Shown: positions 1-6,758 of the stretch, in pieces
Layout: each line of letters begins with the position of its first letter
How positions within the stretch are numbered: position 1 is the stretch's first letter
Origin: Prevotellaceae bacterium
GTDB taxonomy: Bacteria > Bacteroidota > Bacteroidia > Bacteroidales > UBA932
Direction of reading: 5' to 3'
Length of the DNA stretch: 11,061 nucleotides
Assembly (NCBI GenBank): GCA_031279735.1
Contig: JAITHX010000062.1
Coordinates: 1-11,061 of the forward strand
Program-made: the position numbers and the translations under genes
The notes under the pieces: model-generated
The model's input: the letters and a program-made list of their open reading frames with translations, nothing else
Told to the model about the DNA's origin: nothing
Databases searched by the model: none

Positions 1-501
1 GCCGTGCACGCCTTTTTCCAGCCGTTCCCAATCCACGGGGGCATTTTGCAAATCGCAGGGACTGATGCGACCGACAGTCGGATTCTGGTTTTTAATCGCC
101 TCTTCGGCGGCGGCAGTCCATCTGGCGGCGGTGGAAATCCAAAGCCGGTGCGAGAACTGCGCGGTTTGCCGCTTCTCGTCTGGAAAGCAACGGCTCGAAG
201 TGGAAAGAAAAGTATCGACAGCGGGTTTGTCGATATAGGTCTCTTCCTGATAACATTTGCATTGAATTGCCCAGAAATCGCCGTGACAGGTCAGAGCAAC
301 CAAATCAATTCCCGTGTCGTGTCCGCCCAAGCAGTCTTTGGCGAAAAACTCGTTCCACAGCCACACTTTTTTGAAAAGAGCGGCATATTTCGGATCGGTA
401 AGCAGATACGCCTGCATCAAGCGTTCAAAGCGCGCGCCCTTGTTGGCTTCGGAAGAGGAGATTCTCCGGTATTTTTCGAGTATATTGTTGAATGTCTGCA
501 T
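1..501 (-). CDS. Type ISP restriction-modification enzyme, N-terminal nuclease part (cut by window edge)
   Basis: An open minus-strand frame of 167 codons starts at ATG 501-499 and runs without a stop off the left edge. The reading begins MQTFNNILEKYRRISSSEAN. Residues 21-60 (KGARFERLMQAYLLTDPKYA, then a VWLWNEF stretch) and 62-82 (DTGIDLVAL, then WAIQCKCY) resemble the N-terminus of large single-chain type ISP enzymes (helicase family COG4889, LlaGI/LlaBIII type). These join a Mrr-like PD-(D/E)xK nuclease, a helicase, a methyltransferase and a target-recognition domain. Likely catalytic residues are D66, Q80 and K82. Residues around 117-130 (FSHRLWISTAARW) and 151-163 (LQNAPVDWERLEK) also fit the family. 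An in-frame TAA at 510-508 lies just before the chosen ATG, so the start cannot be further upstream. The role would be cutting unmodified foreign DNA. About nine tenths of the expected protein lies outside the window, so helicase and methylase integrity cannot be judged. Confidence 0.85.
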   Translation of the reverse strand, partial: MQTFNNILEKYRRISSSEANKGARFERLMQAYLLTDPKYAALFKKVWLWNEFFAKDCLGGHDTGIDLVALTCHGDFWAIQCKCYQEETYIDKPAVDTFLSTSSRCFPDEKRQTAQFSHRLWISTAARWTAAAEEAIKNQNPTVGRISPCDLQNAPVDWERLEKGVHG

Positions 502-550
502 TTGTGTTTAAGATTTGCGGACGTCGCAACTCTTAAACTTAAATAAGAAA

Positions 551-710
551 TAAAAAAGCGTGAAACTGTTCGTTTATTGCCTATTTCAAGTCGTGGTTCT
601 GGAATACCTTGTCAGTAAATAAGCACGAACAGTCCACGCCCGAAGACGTGGACTCTCGCCCACCTATTCTCACTGACTTGAAATTTTCCAGATTTCGACT
701 TGGAGAATAA
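551..710 (-). ncRNA. Candidate structured RNA or attenuator-like leader
   Basis: No protein is supported here, but complementary segments are unusually dense. On the minus strand, 653-632 form a 9-bp hairpin (one G-U) with a C(UUCG)G loop. That loop is favoured only on this strand, which sets my orientation. 684-675 pairs with 592-583 (10 bp, extended by 673-671 with 595-593). 633-625 plus 622-618 pair with 578-565 (14 bp with a 2-base bulge), followed seven bases later by six U (557-552), terminator-like. That helix crosses the previous one, so they are alternatives or form a pseudoknot. 692-686 also pairs with 604-598 (7 bp), and 709-703 with 671-665 (7 bp). It lies upstream of the type ISP gene in the same direction. 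It could be a leader that controls that gene, a free-standing small RNA, or a mobile-element end. I do not recognise the family; the ends are approximate. Confidence 0.45.
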
Positions 711-744
711 GAGCGTTAGCCCAATTAATATTTTTCTTACGTTG

Positions 745-760
745 CGCGCATTATTGCGCG
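745..760. repeat. Perfect 6-bp inverted repeat
   Basis: CGCGCA and TGCGCG are separated by TTAT, inside an AT-rich gap. It could be a small hairpin at the 5' part of a minus-strand leader or a protein-binding palindrome. No U-run follows on either strand, so it is not a typical terminator. Confidence 0.5.
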
Positions 761-795
761 GTTACATCATAACGATTCATTTTTAAAATTGGGGA

Positions 796-803
796 CAAAG
801 ATA
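796..803 (-). promoter_or_regulatory. Possible -7 element for the structured RNA / type ISP transcript
   Basis: Read on the minus strand the site is TATCTTTG, an exact match to the Bacteroidetes -7 consensus TAnnTTTG. No clear TTG is present at the expected -33 distance, so the call is tentative. Transcription would begin near 789 and run leftward through the structured region toward the type ISP gene. Confidence 0.35.
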
Positions 804-861
804 AAGAATAATCCGGAATTAAGGGATGTAAAAATAAAATGGGGGCAATTCAAATCAGCAC

Positions 862-910
862 GCAAAAAAAACGAGCGGGCTATTTTTAATATCGCCCGCT
901 CTCCTTTTTT
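862..910. terminator. Bidirectional Rho-independent terminator
   Basis: GAGCGGGC (873-880) pairs perfectly with GCCCGCTC (894-901) around a 13-base AT-rich loop. T-runs flank it both ways: TCCTTTTTT on the plus strand (902-910) and GTTTTTTTT on the minus strand (872-864). It lies 62 bases past the stop of the minus-strand HIRAN gene, which it most likely terminates. It also separates that gene from the downstream structured region. Confidence 0.85.
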
Positions 911-963
911 ACGAACAGTGTTTATAAAAGATGATATTGATTCATTCGGCAACTGTGGACGTG

Positions 964-1686
964 TCAGTTTTGCGCCGTAGTGTTCAATTCGGCTGGAGGC
1001 GTTTGAACTGGAGGCGTTTGAATCGGAGCGGGTTTAGCAGGCAACCGGTTTTTGACATTCTTTGAACCGAGCTTTCTTCCTCTGGTTTTTTTTACCGGAA
1101 CTTCTGCCGGCGCTTGAGGAGATGCTGTTGTTGCGGCTGTTGCGGCTGCGGCTGCGGCTGCTGCCCTTGCCTTAGCCATTACTGCCGCTCTTCCGCGAGG
1201 TTTTTTAACTCTGACCTCGGTTGTTGCGGGGGCAGCTGCTTTTGTTGCCGTATTAGCAGCTGCATTTGTTGCCGTATTAGCCGCTGCATTAGCTGCTGCA
1301 TTAGCTGCTGCATTTTCCGTAACGTCCACAGCGGCATTTTCCGACGTTGCCTTAGCTTTTTCAGCTTTAAGTTTGTCTTTAATCTTCACGACTACGCTTA
1401 CTTGCTGTTCGGGATGTTCGGAAGACGAAAGTCTGTTGATTTTAATTTCAAACAAATCGGTGTGACCGCAGTTTAGAAATTTACCGAATTCGCAGTTTTT
1501 GTCTTTCGGGACATAACCGAGTTTGTACTCCTTGTAATACAAGGCTACGGCGGATTCGTCGAGTTTATTTTCGGGTTCCGGCACAAATTGCAGTTCGGTT
1601 CCTATTTTCAATTCGTCGAATACGTCCACACCGTCGTAGTAAGTAAATTCCGCGATGTTAAAATTGTCATAATGTCTATCTAACAT
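964..1686 (-). CDS. HIRAN-domain protein with alanine-rich tail and AT-hook-like motifs
   Basis: This is a 240-residue protein with no signal peptide. Residues about 8-104 read as a HIRAN domain: FTYYDG near 14, LKIGTELQFVPEPENKLDESAVALYY at 26-51 (the last part is the conserved N-x-x-D-x-x-A-V core), then KLGYVPKD at 55-62. HIRAN binds DNA ends in HLTF/Rad5 helicases; stand-alone bacterial copies are of unknown role. Residues 109-195 are low-complexity Ala/Asn/Thr with a run of alanines near 175-182. Two basic motifs, KKPRGRA (161-167) and KKTRGRKLGSKN (199-210), resemble AT-hooks; the second is close to the RGRPxGSKN type. The end (215-235) is Pro/Thr/Gln-rich. I infer a nucleoid-associated or DNA-repair-related DNA-binding protein. 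The start has a strong Shine-Dalgarno and promoter, and the gene is monocistronic, ending at the terminator near 880. Confidence 0.8.
   Translation of the reverse strand: MLDRHYDNFNIAEFTYYDGVDVFDELKIGTELQFVPEPENKLDESAVALYYKEYKLGYVPKDKNCEFGKFLNCGHTDLFEIKINRLSSSEHPEQQVSVVVKIKDKLKAEKAKATSENAAVDVTENAAANAAANAAANTATNAAANTATKAAAPATTEVRVKKPRGRAAVMAKARAAAAAAAATAATTASPQAPAEVPVKKTRGRKLGSKNVKNRLPAKPAPIQTPPVQTPPAELNTTAQN
994..1023 (-). repeat. 15-bp tandem repeat in the C-terminal coding region
   Basis: Two adjacent copies of a 15-base unit differ only in the last base (994-1008 and 1009-1023). On the coding strand they give two copies of a five-residue QTPPV-type unit near the protein end. Confidence 0.8.
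1241..1312 (-). repeat. In-frame tandem repeats encoding the Ala-rich linker
   Basis: Two 24-base units (1241-1264 and 1265-1288) differ at one base, followed by two identical 12-base units (1289-1300, 1301-1312) that match half a unit. On the coding strand they give NAAA and NTAT four-residue steps. All lengths are multiples of three, so gain or loss of units keeps the frame. Confidence 0.85.
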
Positions 1687-1695
1687 TTTATTTTT

Positions 1696-1701
1696 CCTCC
1701 T
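1696..1701 (-). promoter_or_regulatory. Strong Shine-Dalgarno for the HIRAN gene
   Basis: AGGAGG on the minus strand lies 9 bases before ATG 1686. Such a perfect site is uncommon in Bacteroidetes, where leaders are often just A-rich, and it fixes the start codon. Confidence 0.8.
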
Positions 1702-1736
1702 ATAAATTATTTATTATTTATATTGAAATTTTCGAC

Positions 1737-1768
1737 GCAAAGGTAAATGTTTTTTTTATAAAACAAAA
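1737..1768 (-). promoter_or_regulatory. Bacteroidetes-type promoter for the HIRAN gene
   Basis: On the minus strand, TACCTTTGC (1745-1737) matches the -7 consensus TAnnTTTG, and TTTTG (1768-1764) supplies the -33 element, with 18 bases between. Transcription would start near 1730, giving a leader of about 45 bases, very AT-rich. Confidence 0.7.
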
Positions 1769-2093
1769 AATACAGGTCTGCAACACAATTCAAATTACAA
1801 TAATACCCGTTTTAATCGCTATGCATCGACGCGACAAGGTTATTATGCTAACGTTAAAACACCTTGCTTAGTGATAGTTGCAATGTTAAGAGCAAATAAC
1901 GCGCCGCTTGTCGTAATTAGTATTTTCATTTGTGAATTTATTGAAAAAACAGGGTTGAATAACCCCTGTCCATACATTTTTAGGGACGCGAAAAGGGATG
2001 TGCGAAGGGTTTTTTACGTGCCTGTAATCGTTGAATCCAAGAGGGATATAGAGCAAAACCCAAGCGGCGCCTTTCTGCGGCGCTACTGTCGAG
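1769..2093. other. Intergenic stretch without a supported gene
   Basis: This gap separates the divergent HIRAN and leucine-rich-repeat genes. Overlapping small frames exist on both strands (1871-2137 plus, 1886-2116 minus), but neither has a ribosome site or a recognisable protein. It contains an imperfect hairpin at 1949-1969 (8 bp with one bulged C, loop GAAT) and a G+C-rich segment at 2060-2085 where GCGGCGC occurs twice and a 6-bp stem is possible. It might be a dispersed repeat or an untranslated RNA, but nothing here proves it. Confidence 0.4.
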
Positions 2094-2123
2094 TTGCCTT
2101 CACGAAAAAAAAACATAATTTTG
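2094..2123 (+). promoter_or_regulatory. Promoter of the leucine-rich-repeat gene
   Basis: TTG (2094-2096) and TAATTTTG (2116-2123) match the Bacteroidetes -33 and -7 elements with 19 bases between. Transcription would start near 2130, about 20 bases before the ATG. No Shine-Dalgarno is seen; the leader is A-rich, as is common in this phylum. Confidence 0.75.
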
Positions 2124-2149
2124 TATTTCGGTTTTAAATGTAAAAAAAT

Positions 2150-2872
2150 ATGAATTGGAATAATTATTTATTGGACAAAAAAGCTCCGGTATCTTCTTTT
2201 TCTCATTTGAGTATAATAAGCGAAGCGGTTAAAGGCGTTCACGATTTGTCGAATTTCGCGGCGAAAACACATATTATAGTTCTTTATACATCGTCTAAAA
2301 AATTTACTCTTAAATACGCGAACTACGATTCCATGGCGGAAAACACGGAAATAGAAGGCGTATATATGGATTATATCGACAACGACCGGCTTGCGATTCT
2401 GTCCACTCTGCCTAATTTGAAATATCTTCAAATAAGCAGTTCCCGTCAGGAAGACATGCCGGATTTGTCGCCCCTGAAAACGCTTGATGTCTTAGTGCTT
2501 GCAAATATGACTAAACTTAGGGACATCGAATGTGTAAAACGACTGAGCAACTTAAAAACTCTTCTGCTTTACGGAATCAACAAACTGTATGATCTGACCC
2601 CGCTGTCGAATCTGGCTTCATTGCAGGAACTGTCGATACACCACGGTAAAACAAGCAGCAAGGGACATCCCGTCAATAGCATGGAACCGCTCGGAAAATT
2701 AACGGAATTGAAATACCTCGAATTTCATCTCACCGTTGAAGACAATAACAAAGACATTTCCGTCCTCTTCAATCTGAAAAAGCTACAGCATGTGGGACTG
2801 ATGGAGAAATATCACAAAAAAGGTCAATGGGAACTCCTTCACCAGAAATTGCCGTTACTCAGGGATTTTTAG
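2150..2872 (+). CDS. Cytoplasmic leucine-rich-repeat protein
   Basis: This is a 240-residue protein without a signal peptide or membrane segment. Its second half is built of about six leucine-rich repeats of 22-25 residues: LPNLKYLQIS (87-96), LKTLDVLVL (109-117), LSNLKTLLL (132-140), LASLQELSI (155-163), LTELKYLEF (184-192) and LKKLQHVGL (209-217). The first 80 residues are not a repeat and I do not recognise them. Leucine-rich repeats form a curved surface that binds proteins; the partner is unknown. The gene has its own promoter and a 70-base gap before the next operon, whose own -7 site suggests separate transcription. Lower G+C than the genes to its right may mean it belongs to the accessory left part. 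The fold is clear, the role open. Confidence 0.8.
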   Translation: MNWNNYLLDKKAPVSSFSHLSIISEAVKGVHDLSNFAAKTHIIVLYTSSKKFTLKYANYDSMAENTEIEGVYMDYIDNDRLAILSTLPNLKYLQISSSRQEDMPDLSPLKTLDVLVLANMTKLRDIECVKRLSNLKTLLLYGINKLYDLTPLSNLASLQELSIHHGKTSSKGHPVNSMEPLGKLTELKYLEFHLTVEDNNKDISVLFNLKKLQHVGLMEKYHKKGQWELLHQKLPLLRDF

Positions 2873-2885
2873 GAATGTATAGCAA

Positions 2886-2912
2886 TGGTATGATTATAAA
2901 TTTCTACCTTTG
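2886..2912 (+). promoter_or_regulatory. Promoter of the LysM-HD operon
   Basis: TACCTTTG (2905-2912) is an exact -7 match to TAnnTTTG. The -33 region near 2886 has only a weak TGG. The start site near 2919 would leave a leader of about 24 bases. An AGGAA (2926-2930) and an AGGAA (2938-2942) lie before the ATG. Confidence 0.6.
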
Positions 2913-2942
2913 CAATTATTTTTTTAGGAATTATATCAGGAA

Positions 2943-4649
2943 ATGAAAATTTGGTTTATGAGGTTTATGAGGTTTTATGTCAATATATTCGTTGTTATTT
3001 TTCTGTTTGCGGGCAAGGACGGATCGGCTCAAACTGTTTCTTCCGTAAAGTACAGAAAAGGCACTCAATACTACTATATACACACGATAGCCAAAAACGA
3101 AACGCTGGGGCAAATCGCAAGTGTTTATAGAGTTACAGTCAAGGAAATAATGGAGGTCAACTCCACTCTCGCCGACCCGGAAAAGATATCCGAAGGACAG
3201 ACTATCAATATCCCCGATTTCAGCGGATTCATCGACAAATATCCGCGCGAAAGGTGGAACTTTGTCCTCTACCGAGTCCAGAAAGGCGACAAACTCAAAA
3301 GTATCGCCAAGGACTTTCAGACTGACCCGGACGACATTAAAAACATTAATCCCAAAATAGAAAACAAACCGGTCACCGGCTCCGAAATTCGGATTCCCGT
3401 TCCCAAACAGTTCGCCCAGTACAAAATCGACAGAGCAAAAAAGGACAAAAAGGATTCCGAAAGCGAGGAATACGACAATTCCAAAATCGACGACAGATCC
3501 AATCCCGCCCTGTCGTTCAACTGGTCGAGATTCAAAAACAACGACGAACGGAGCAGCGAAGATGCGCCCAGAACGGAGCTGTATAACGACAACTGCAAAA
3601 CATACAACTACAGACCCGGAACAGTGTTTACCGTCTCTATTGTCGTGCCGACGAAAAAAGCCGACAAAACCATCGACCGAAATGCTGTCGCCTTCCTTCA
3701 GGGCGCCATGATAGCGCTCGGCGATATGAAGGAAACCGGACTGTCGGTCAGGTTCAATACCTTTGATCTCAGTCAGGCCGGAGGCATCGACAGAGTGCTG
3801 CGCTCGCACGAACTCGCCGAATCCGACATTATCCTGTCGCCCTTCGGAACGGGCAGCGAACTGTCGAAACTCGCCGCCTTTGCCCGCGACAAACGCATAA
3901 AACTCGTTATTCAGGGCGAAGGCGGGTCGCGCTCGCTCGTCTCCGGCAATCCCTGCGTCATACGTCTTTATCCTTCGGAAATGGCAATCAGGCATAAACT
4001 CGCCGACAAACAGTATGACGACGACGTGTTCCCCGTGCTGATAAAACCCGAAAAGCCCGATTCGCTCGCCCTCGCGACTTTTCGCGCGGCTCTGAAACGA
4101 CGCTTCGGCTCCTTCGCGGAACATACGCATGTCAAGGGACTGTCGCTGAACCGGCTTCATTTCAAAGACGTTCTCCACGAATCCAAGCATAACCTCATCT
4201 TTGTATGTTCCGACGCCGAGCCTTTTGTTTCCGATCTCGTCATCAGGCTGAACACCCTGAAAAATCGCATCAGCGTTTACGGAAGCGACAAATGGAACGA
4301 CTTCAAGCTAATCAACCGTCCCGTTTTCTTCGACATCAATCTGCATGTGGCGCAGCCCTTTTTCGTGGACTACAAAAAGGACAACGCAAAACAGTTCGTC
4401 AGACTATTCAGAGCCGCATACAACAACGAACCCGACAAATACGCCTTCATGGGCTACGACGTTACCTACTACTTCATGGCGACACTGCGACGCTACGGCT
4501 CGGATTTCCAAGGCTGCTTCACTGATTTTCACTCCACTCTGCTGCAATCGCGCTATAAGTTCAGACAAAACGCTCCGGGCGACGGATTCGTCAACGAGGG
4601 CTGTTTCCTGCTCGAATATGCACACGACATTGAAATCAAAAGGGAATGA
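2943..4649 (+). CDS. Secreted protein with two LysM domains and a type I periplasmic-binding fold
   Basis: This is a 568-residue protein. Residues 1-29 form a signal peptide (basic start, hydrophobic VNIFVVIFLFAG, likely cut after GSA before Q30). LysM 1 spans about 43-91 (YYIHTIAKNETLGQIASVYR, ending GQTINIP) and LysM 2 about 108-153 (VLYRVQKGDKLKSIAKDF, ending GSEIRIP). Both would bind peptidoglycan. A charged linker (160-210) leads to residues 228-560, which resemble the amino-acid-ABC-type (type I) binding fold: VSIVVPT, a GAMIALGDM helix, DIILSPFGTGSELSKLAAFA, and a late MGYDVTYYFMATL. No permease or ATPase gene is adjacent, so a sensor or wall-anchored ligand-binding role is as likely as transport. 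It overlaps the next gene by 4 bases. ATG 2943 is preferred to 2958 because it leaves a basic N-terminus and follows AGGAA. A 9-base unit is repeated at the start (RFMRF). Confidence 0.82.
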   Translation: MKIWFMRFMRFYVNIFVVIFLFAGKDGSAQTVSSVKYRKGTQYYYIHTIAKNETLGQIASVYRVTVKEIMEVNSTLADPEKISEGQTINIPDFSGFIDKYPRERWNFVLYRVQKGDKLKSIAKDFQTDPDDIKNINPKIENKPVTGSEIRIPVPKQFAQYKIDRAKKDKKDSESEEYDNSKIDDRSNPALSFNWSRFKNNDERSSEDAPRTELYNDNCKTYNYRPGTVFTVSIVVPTKKADKTIDRNAVAFLQGAMIALGDMKETGLSVRFNTFDLSQAGGIDRVLRSHELAESDIILSPFGTGSELSKLAAFARDKRIKLVIQGEGGSRSLVSGNPCVIRLYPSEMAIRHKLADKQYDDDVFPVLIKPEKPDSLALATFRAALKRRFGSFAEHTHVKGLSLNRLHFKDVLHESKHNLIFVCSDAEPFVSDLVIRLNTLKNRISVYGSDKWNDFKLINRPVFFDINLHVAQPFFVDYKKDNAKQFVRLFRAAYNNEPDKYAFMGYDVTYYFMATLRRYGSDFQGCFTDFHSTLLQSRYKFRQNAPGDGFVNEGCFLLEYAHDIEIKRE

Positions 4650-6664
4650 ATCGCAAATCAAAAATTTCCGACTACCGCAATGCTTTAATTATCTTTGTGG
4701 CGGCTTCTATCGCCATCACCTGCTTCGTTCCGCGAAGCAATAATTTCAACCACCGTTTCGTGCAGGGGCTTCCGTGGATGCACGACGATCTGTTCGCTCC
4801 GTTCGATTTCCCGGTCTATAAGTCGGCAGCCGCCCTGTCGGACGAGAGGAAACAAACCGCCGAACGCTCGCTGCAATACTTTGCACTCGATTCTATGCCA
4901 GCAATAAGACTGTTGAACTCGTTTGCCGACGGCGATTCCCTGCTCAAGCCCCCCGCCGCCCTGCTGCGATGCCTGAAAGCGGTGGTCGGAAGGGGCATCC
5001 TCGACGAAACGCTGCACTCGGAAATGAAGGACAAGACTATAGCCGTGATTCGGGGAAACGTTTACGAGGAAATTCCCGTCGCCGAACTCTTTACTCCCTC
5101 TTCGGCTCACGAATATTTCCGGAACTTCCTCCTCGGCAACCGCGACAACATACCGCAAGTCTTTGCCGACAAACTGAATCGCTTCTCGGCGCCCAACCTC
5201 GTGTTCGACGAACGGCTCACAGCTAAAATCCAGCGGCAAAACCTCGACGCCATTCTGCCCACCGAAGGAATGGTGAGCAGAGGCACGAAAATCGTCGCGC
5301 GCGGAGAACGGATTGACCACGACACATTTCTGCTCCTCGCCTCGCTGAAAAGAGAATACGGAAAAAACACTGTCGAAGGCTCTTTTCCAATCCGTCTTGC
5401 CGGATGCTTCCTGTTTGTGGTCATGTGCATGTCGTGCATTTTCGCCTTTCTCAAAGTGTTCAGGCGCACGATGCTGACCGAGACCAAATGTTTGACGTTT
5501 ACTCTTTCGCTGCTGACGCTGTTTGTGATACTCGCCCTGCAAATAATCGGAATACGCGAAGAGCTGGTCTATGCCGTCCCGCTCACGATAGTCCCTATCT
5601 ACATCTCCTCGTTTTTCTATTCGCGTCCGGCTATCTATGTGCATTTCTTCATGATATTCATCATCGGAGGATTCGTCTCGAACGGATACGAGTTCATCAT
5701 CGTCAATTCGCTTGCCGGAGTGACTGCCGTCATAGGATTCAAGAAAAGCTACGAAAGAGGACACCTGTTCCTCACCGGATTCCTGATATTCGTCGTTTAC
5801 CTCGCCGGCTACACCGCACTGCAACTCTTCAACGACGGCAATCCCGAAGGATTCAGCCCCTTCATCGTGCTGATGCTTCTTGTCAACAGTCTGCTGGTGA
5901 TAATCCTCTATCAGTTCACCTTTTTGTTTGAAAGGCTTTTCGGCTTCGTGTCCATTTCGCGTCTGGTCGAACTCTCCGACACCAACCGCAAACTGTTGCG
6001 CGATTTGACCGAAACCGCTCCCGGCACGGCACAGCACGCTCTTCAGGTGGCAAACATAGCCGAAGCCGTGATTCGCGAAATAGGAGGAGGCGACCCGCTG
6101 CTCGTGCGCACCGGCGCCCTCTATCACGACATAGGCAAAATGAAAAACCCCGGATTCTTCATCGAAAATCAGCCGTCGAAAATCAGCCCCCACGAAAAGA
6201 TCAGCGCCGAGGAAAGCGCCGGAATAATCATCGAACATGTGACCTACGGCGTCGAACTCGCCCGCAGATGCCACCTTCCCGCCGCCATCGTCGATTTCAT
6301 CAGAACGCATCACGGCAAATCCAAAGTTCATTACTTCTACGCCAAACACATCAGCGAGTTCCCCGACGATTCCGATGCCATATCGAAATTCACCTATCCC
6401 GGACCGAATCCCGCAACCAAAGAAACTGTTGCCGTAATGATGGCCGACACCTGCGAAGCCGCCTCGCGCAGCCTTCCGCATCCCGACGAACATTCGTTGA
6501 GCGAATTAGTGGACAGACTGATAGAACGGCAGTACTCCGAAGGTCTCTACAACGATTCCAACATCACTCTGCGCGAAATAGGCATCGCCAAGCGCGTGAT
6601 AAAATCCAAACTGAAAAATATGTATCACGCAAGAATCGCTTACCCTGCGGAAATTAAGAATTAA
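4646..6664 (+). CDS. pgpH: 7TM-HD phosphodiesterase, PgpH-like (cyclic di-AMP hydrolase)
   Basis: This is a 672-residue membrane protein that hydrolyses cyclic di-AMP in its characterised relatives (Listeria PgpH). The first membrane segment is at about 12-28, a large outside domain at 30-245 (7TMR-HDED region), a cluster of seven-TM-type segments at about 250-425, and a cytoplasmic HD domain at 455-660. Visible metal ligands are H464, H494-D495 (in YHDIGK), H531, H555-H556 (in THHG) and D601 (in MADTCEA), so the active site looks complete. Length fits the Bacteroidetes family (about 670-690). Its ATG overlaps the LysM gene stop (ATGA), so translation is probably coupled. The outside domain may sense wall status with its partner; that is inference. 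The last codons (EIKN) lie inside an 18-base AT-rich repeat. Confidence 0.88.
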   Translation: MNRKSKISDYRNALIIFVAASIAITCFVPRSNNFNHRFVQGLPWMHDDLFAPFDFPVYKSAAALSDERKQTAERSLQYFALDSMPAIRLLNSFADGDSLLKPPAALLRCLKAVVGRGILDETLHSEMKDKTIAVIRGNVYEEIPVAELFTPSSAHEYFRNFLLGNRDNIPQVFADKLNRFSAPNLVFDERLTAKIQRQNLDAILPTEGMVSRGTKIVARGERIDHDTFLLLASLKREYGKNTVEGSFPIRLAGCFLFVVMCMSCIFAFLKVFRRTMLTETKCLTFTLSLLTLFVILALQIIGIREELVYAVPLTIVPIYISSFFYSRPAIYVHFFMIFIIGGFVSNGYEFIIVNSLAGVTAVIGFKKSYERGHLFLTGFLIFVVYLAGYTALQLFNDGNPEGFSPFIVLMLLVNSLLVIILYQFTFLFERLFGFVSISRLVELSDTNRKLLRDLTETAPGTAQHALQVANIAEAVIREIGGGDPLLVRTGALYHDIGKMKNPGFFIENQPSKISPHEKISAEESAGIIIEHVTYGVELARRCHLPAAIVDFIRTHHGKSKVHYFYAKHISEFPDDSDAISKFTYPGPNPATKETVAVMMADTCEAASRSLPHPDEHSLSELVDRLIERQYSEGLYNDSNITLREIGIAKRVIKSKLKNMYHARIAYPAEIKN

Positions 6665-6669
6665 GAATT
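6652..6669. repeat. 18-bp repeat, left copy
   Basis: AATTAAGAATTAAGAATT is built of a 7-base period and overlaps the end of the HD gene (stop at 6662-6664). An identical copy is at 10936-10953. A run of T follows (6668-6674). There is no strong stem. Confidence 0.8.
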
Positions 6670-6696
6670 TTTTTCGTCCTTGTAATAAATATCACG

Positions 6697-6725
6697 TTTG
6701 CGCGAGCCGACATGCTCTATATTTG
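6697..6725 (+). promoter_or_regulatory. Promoter of the nrf operon
   Basis: TTTG (6697-6700) and TATATTTG (6718-6725) are good -33 and -7 matches with 17 bases between. Transcription would start near 6732. A TTG in frame with nrfH at 6723 lies inside the -7 element, so it cannot be the start codon. Confidence 0.75.
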
Positions 6726-6758
6726 CATCCGGAATGTACGAAATATAATGGAAACATA

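Noticed and set aside
4..546. Plus-strand 180-residue open frame
   Set aside because: It is the shadow of the minus-strand type ISP coding region, which has clear family motifs; the plus-strand protein resembles nothing.
551..710. Naming the structured RNA as 6S RNA, tmRNA, RNase P RNA or a transposon guide RNA
   Set aside because: None of the diagnostic sequences I know is visible, and no IscB, TnpB or transposase gene is in the window.
1114..1476. Cysteine-rich plus-strand frame
   Set aside because: The cysteines come from the antisense of alanine codons in the HIRAN tail repeats.
1871..2137. Small open frames on both strands between the HIRAN and LRR genes
   Set aside because: No ribosome site, no recognisable domain, and the plus-strand frame runs through the LRR-gene promoter.
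2931..4190. 419-residue minus-strand frame; similar long minus-strand frames under the HD, nrfA and resB genes
   Set aside because: These are antisense shadows of genes with strong motifs and coupled starts.
6678..6700. FNR/CRP-like site before nrfH
   Set aside because: TTGT and ATCA half-sites are present, but the spacing and symmetry do not fit the known box.
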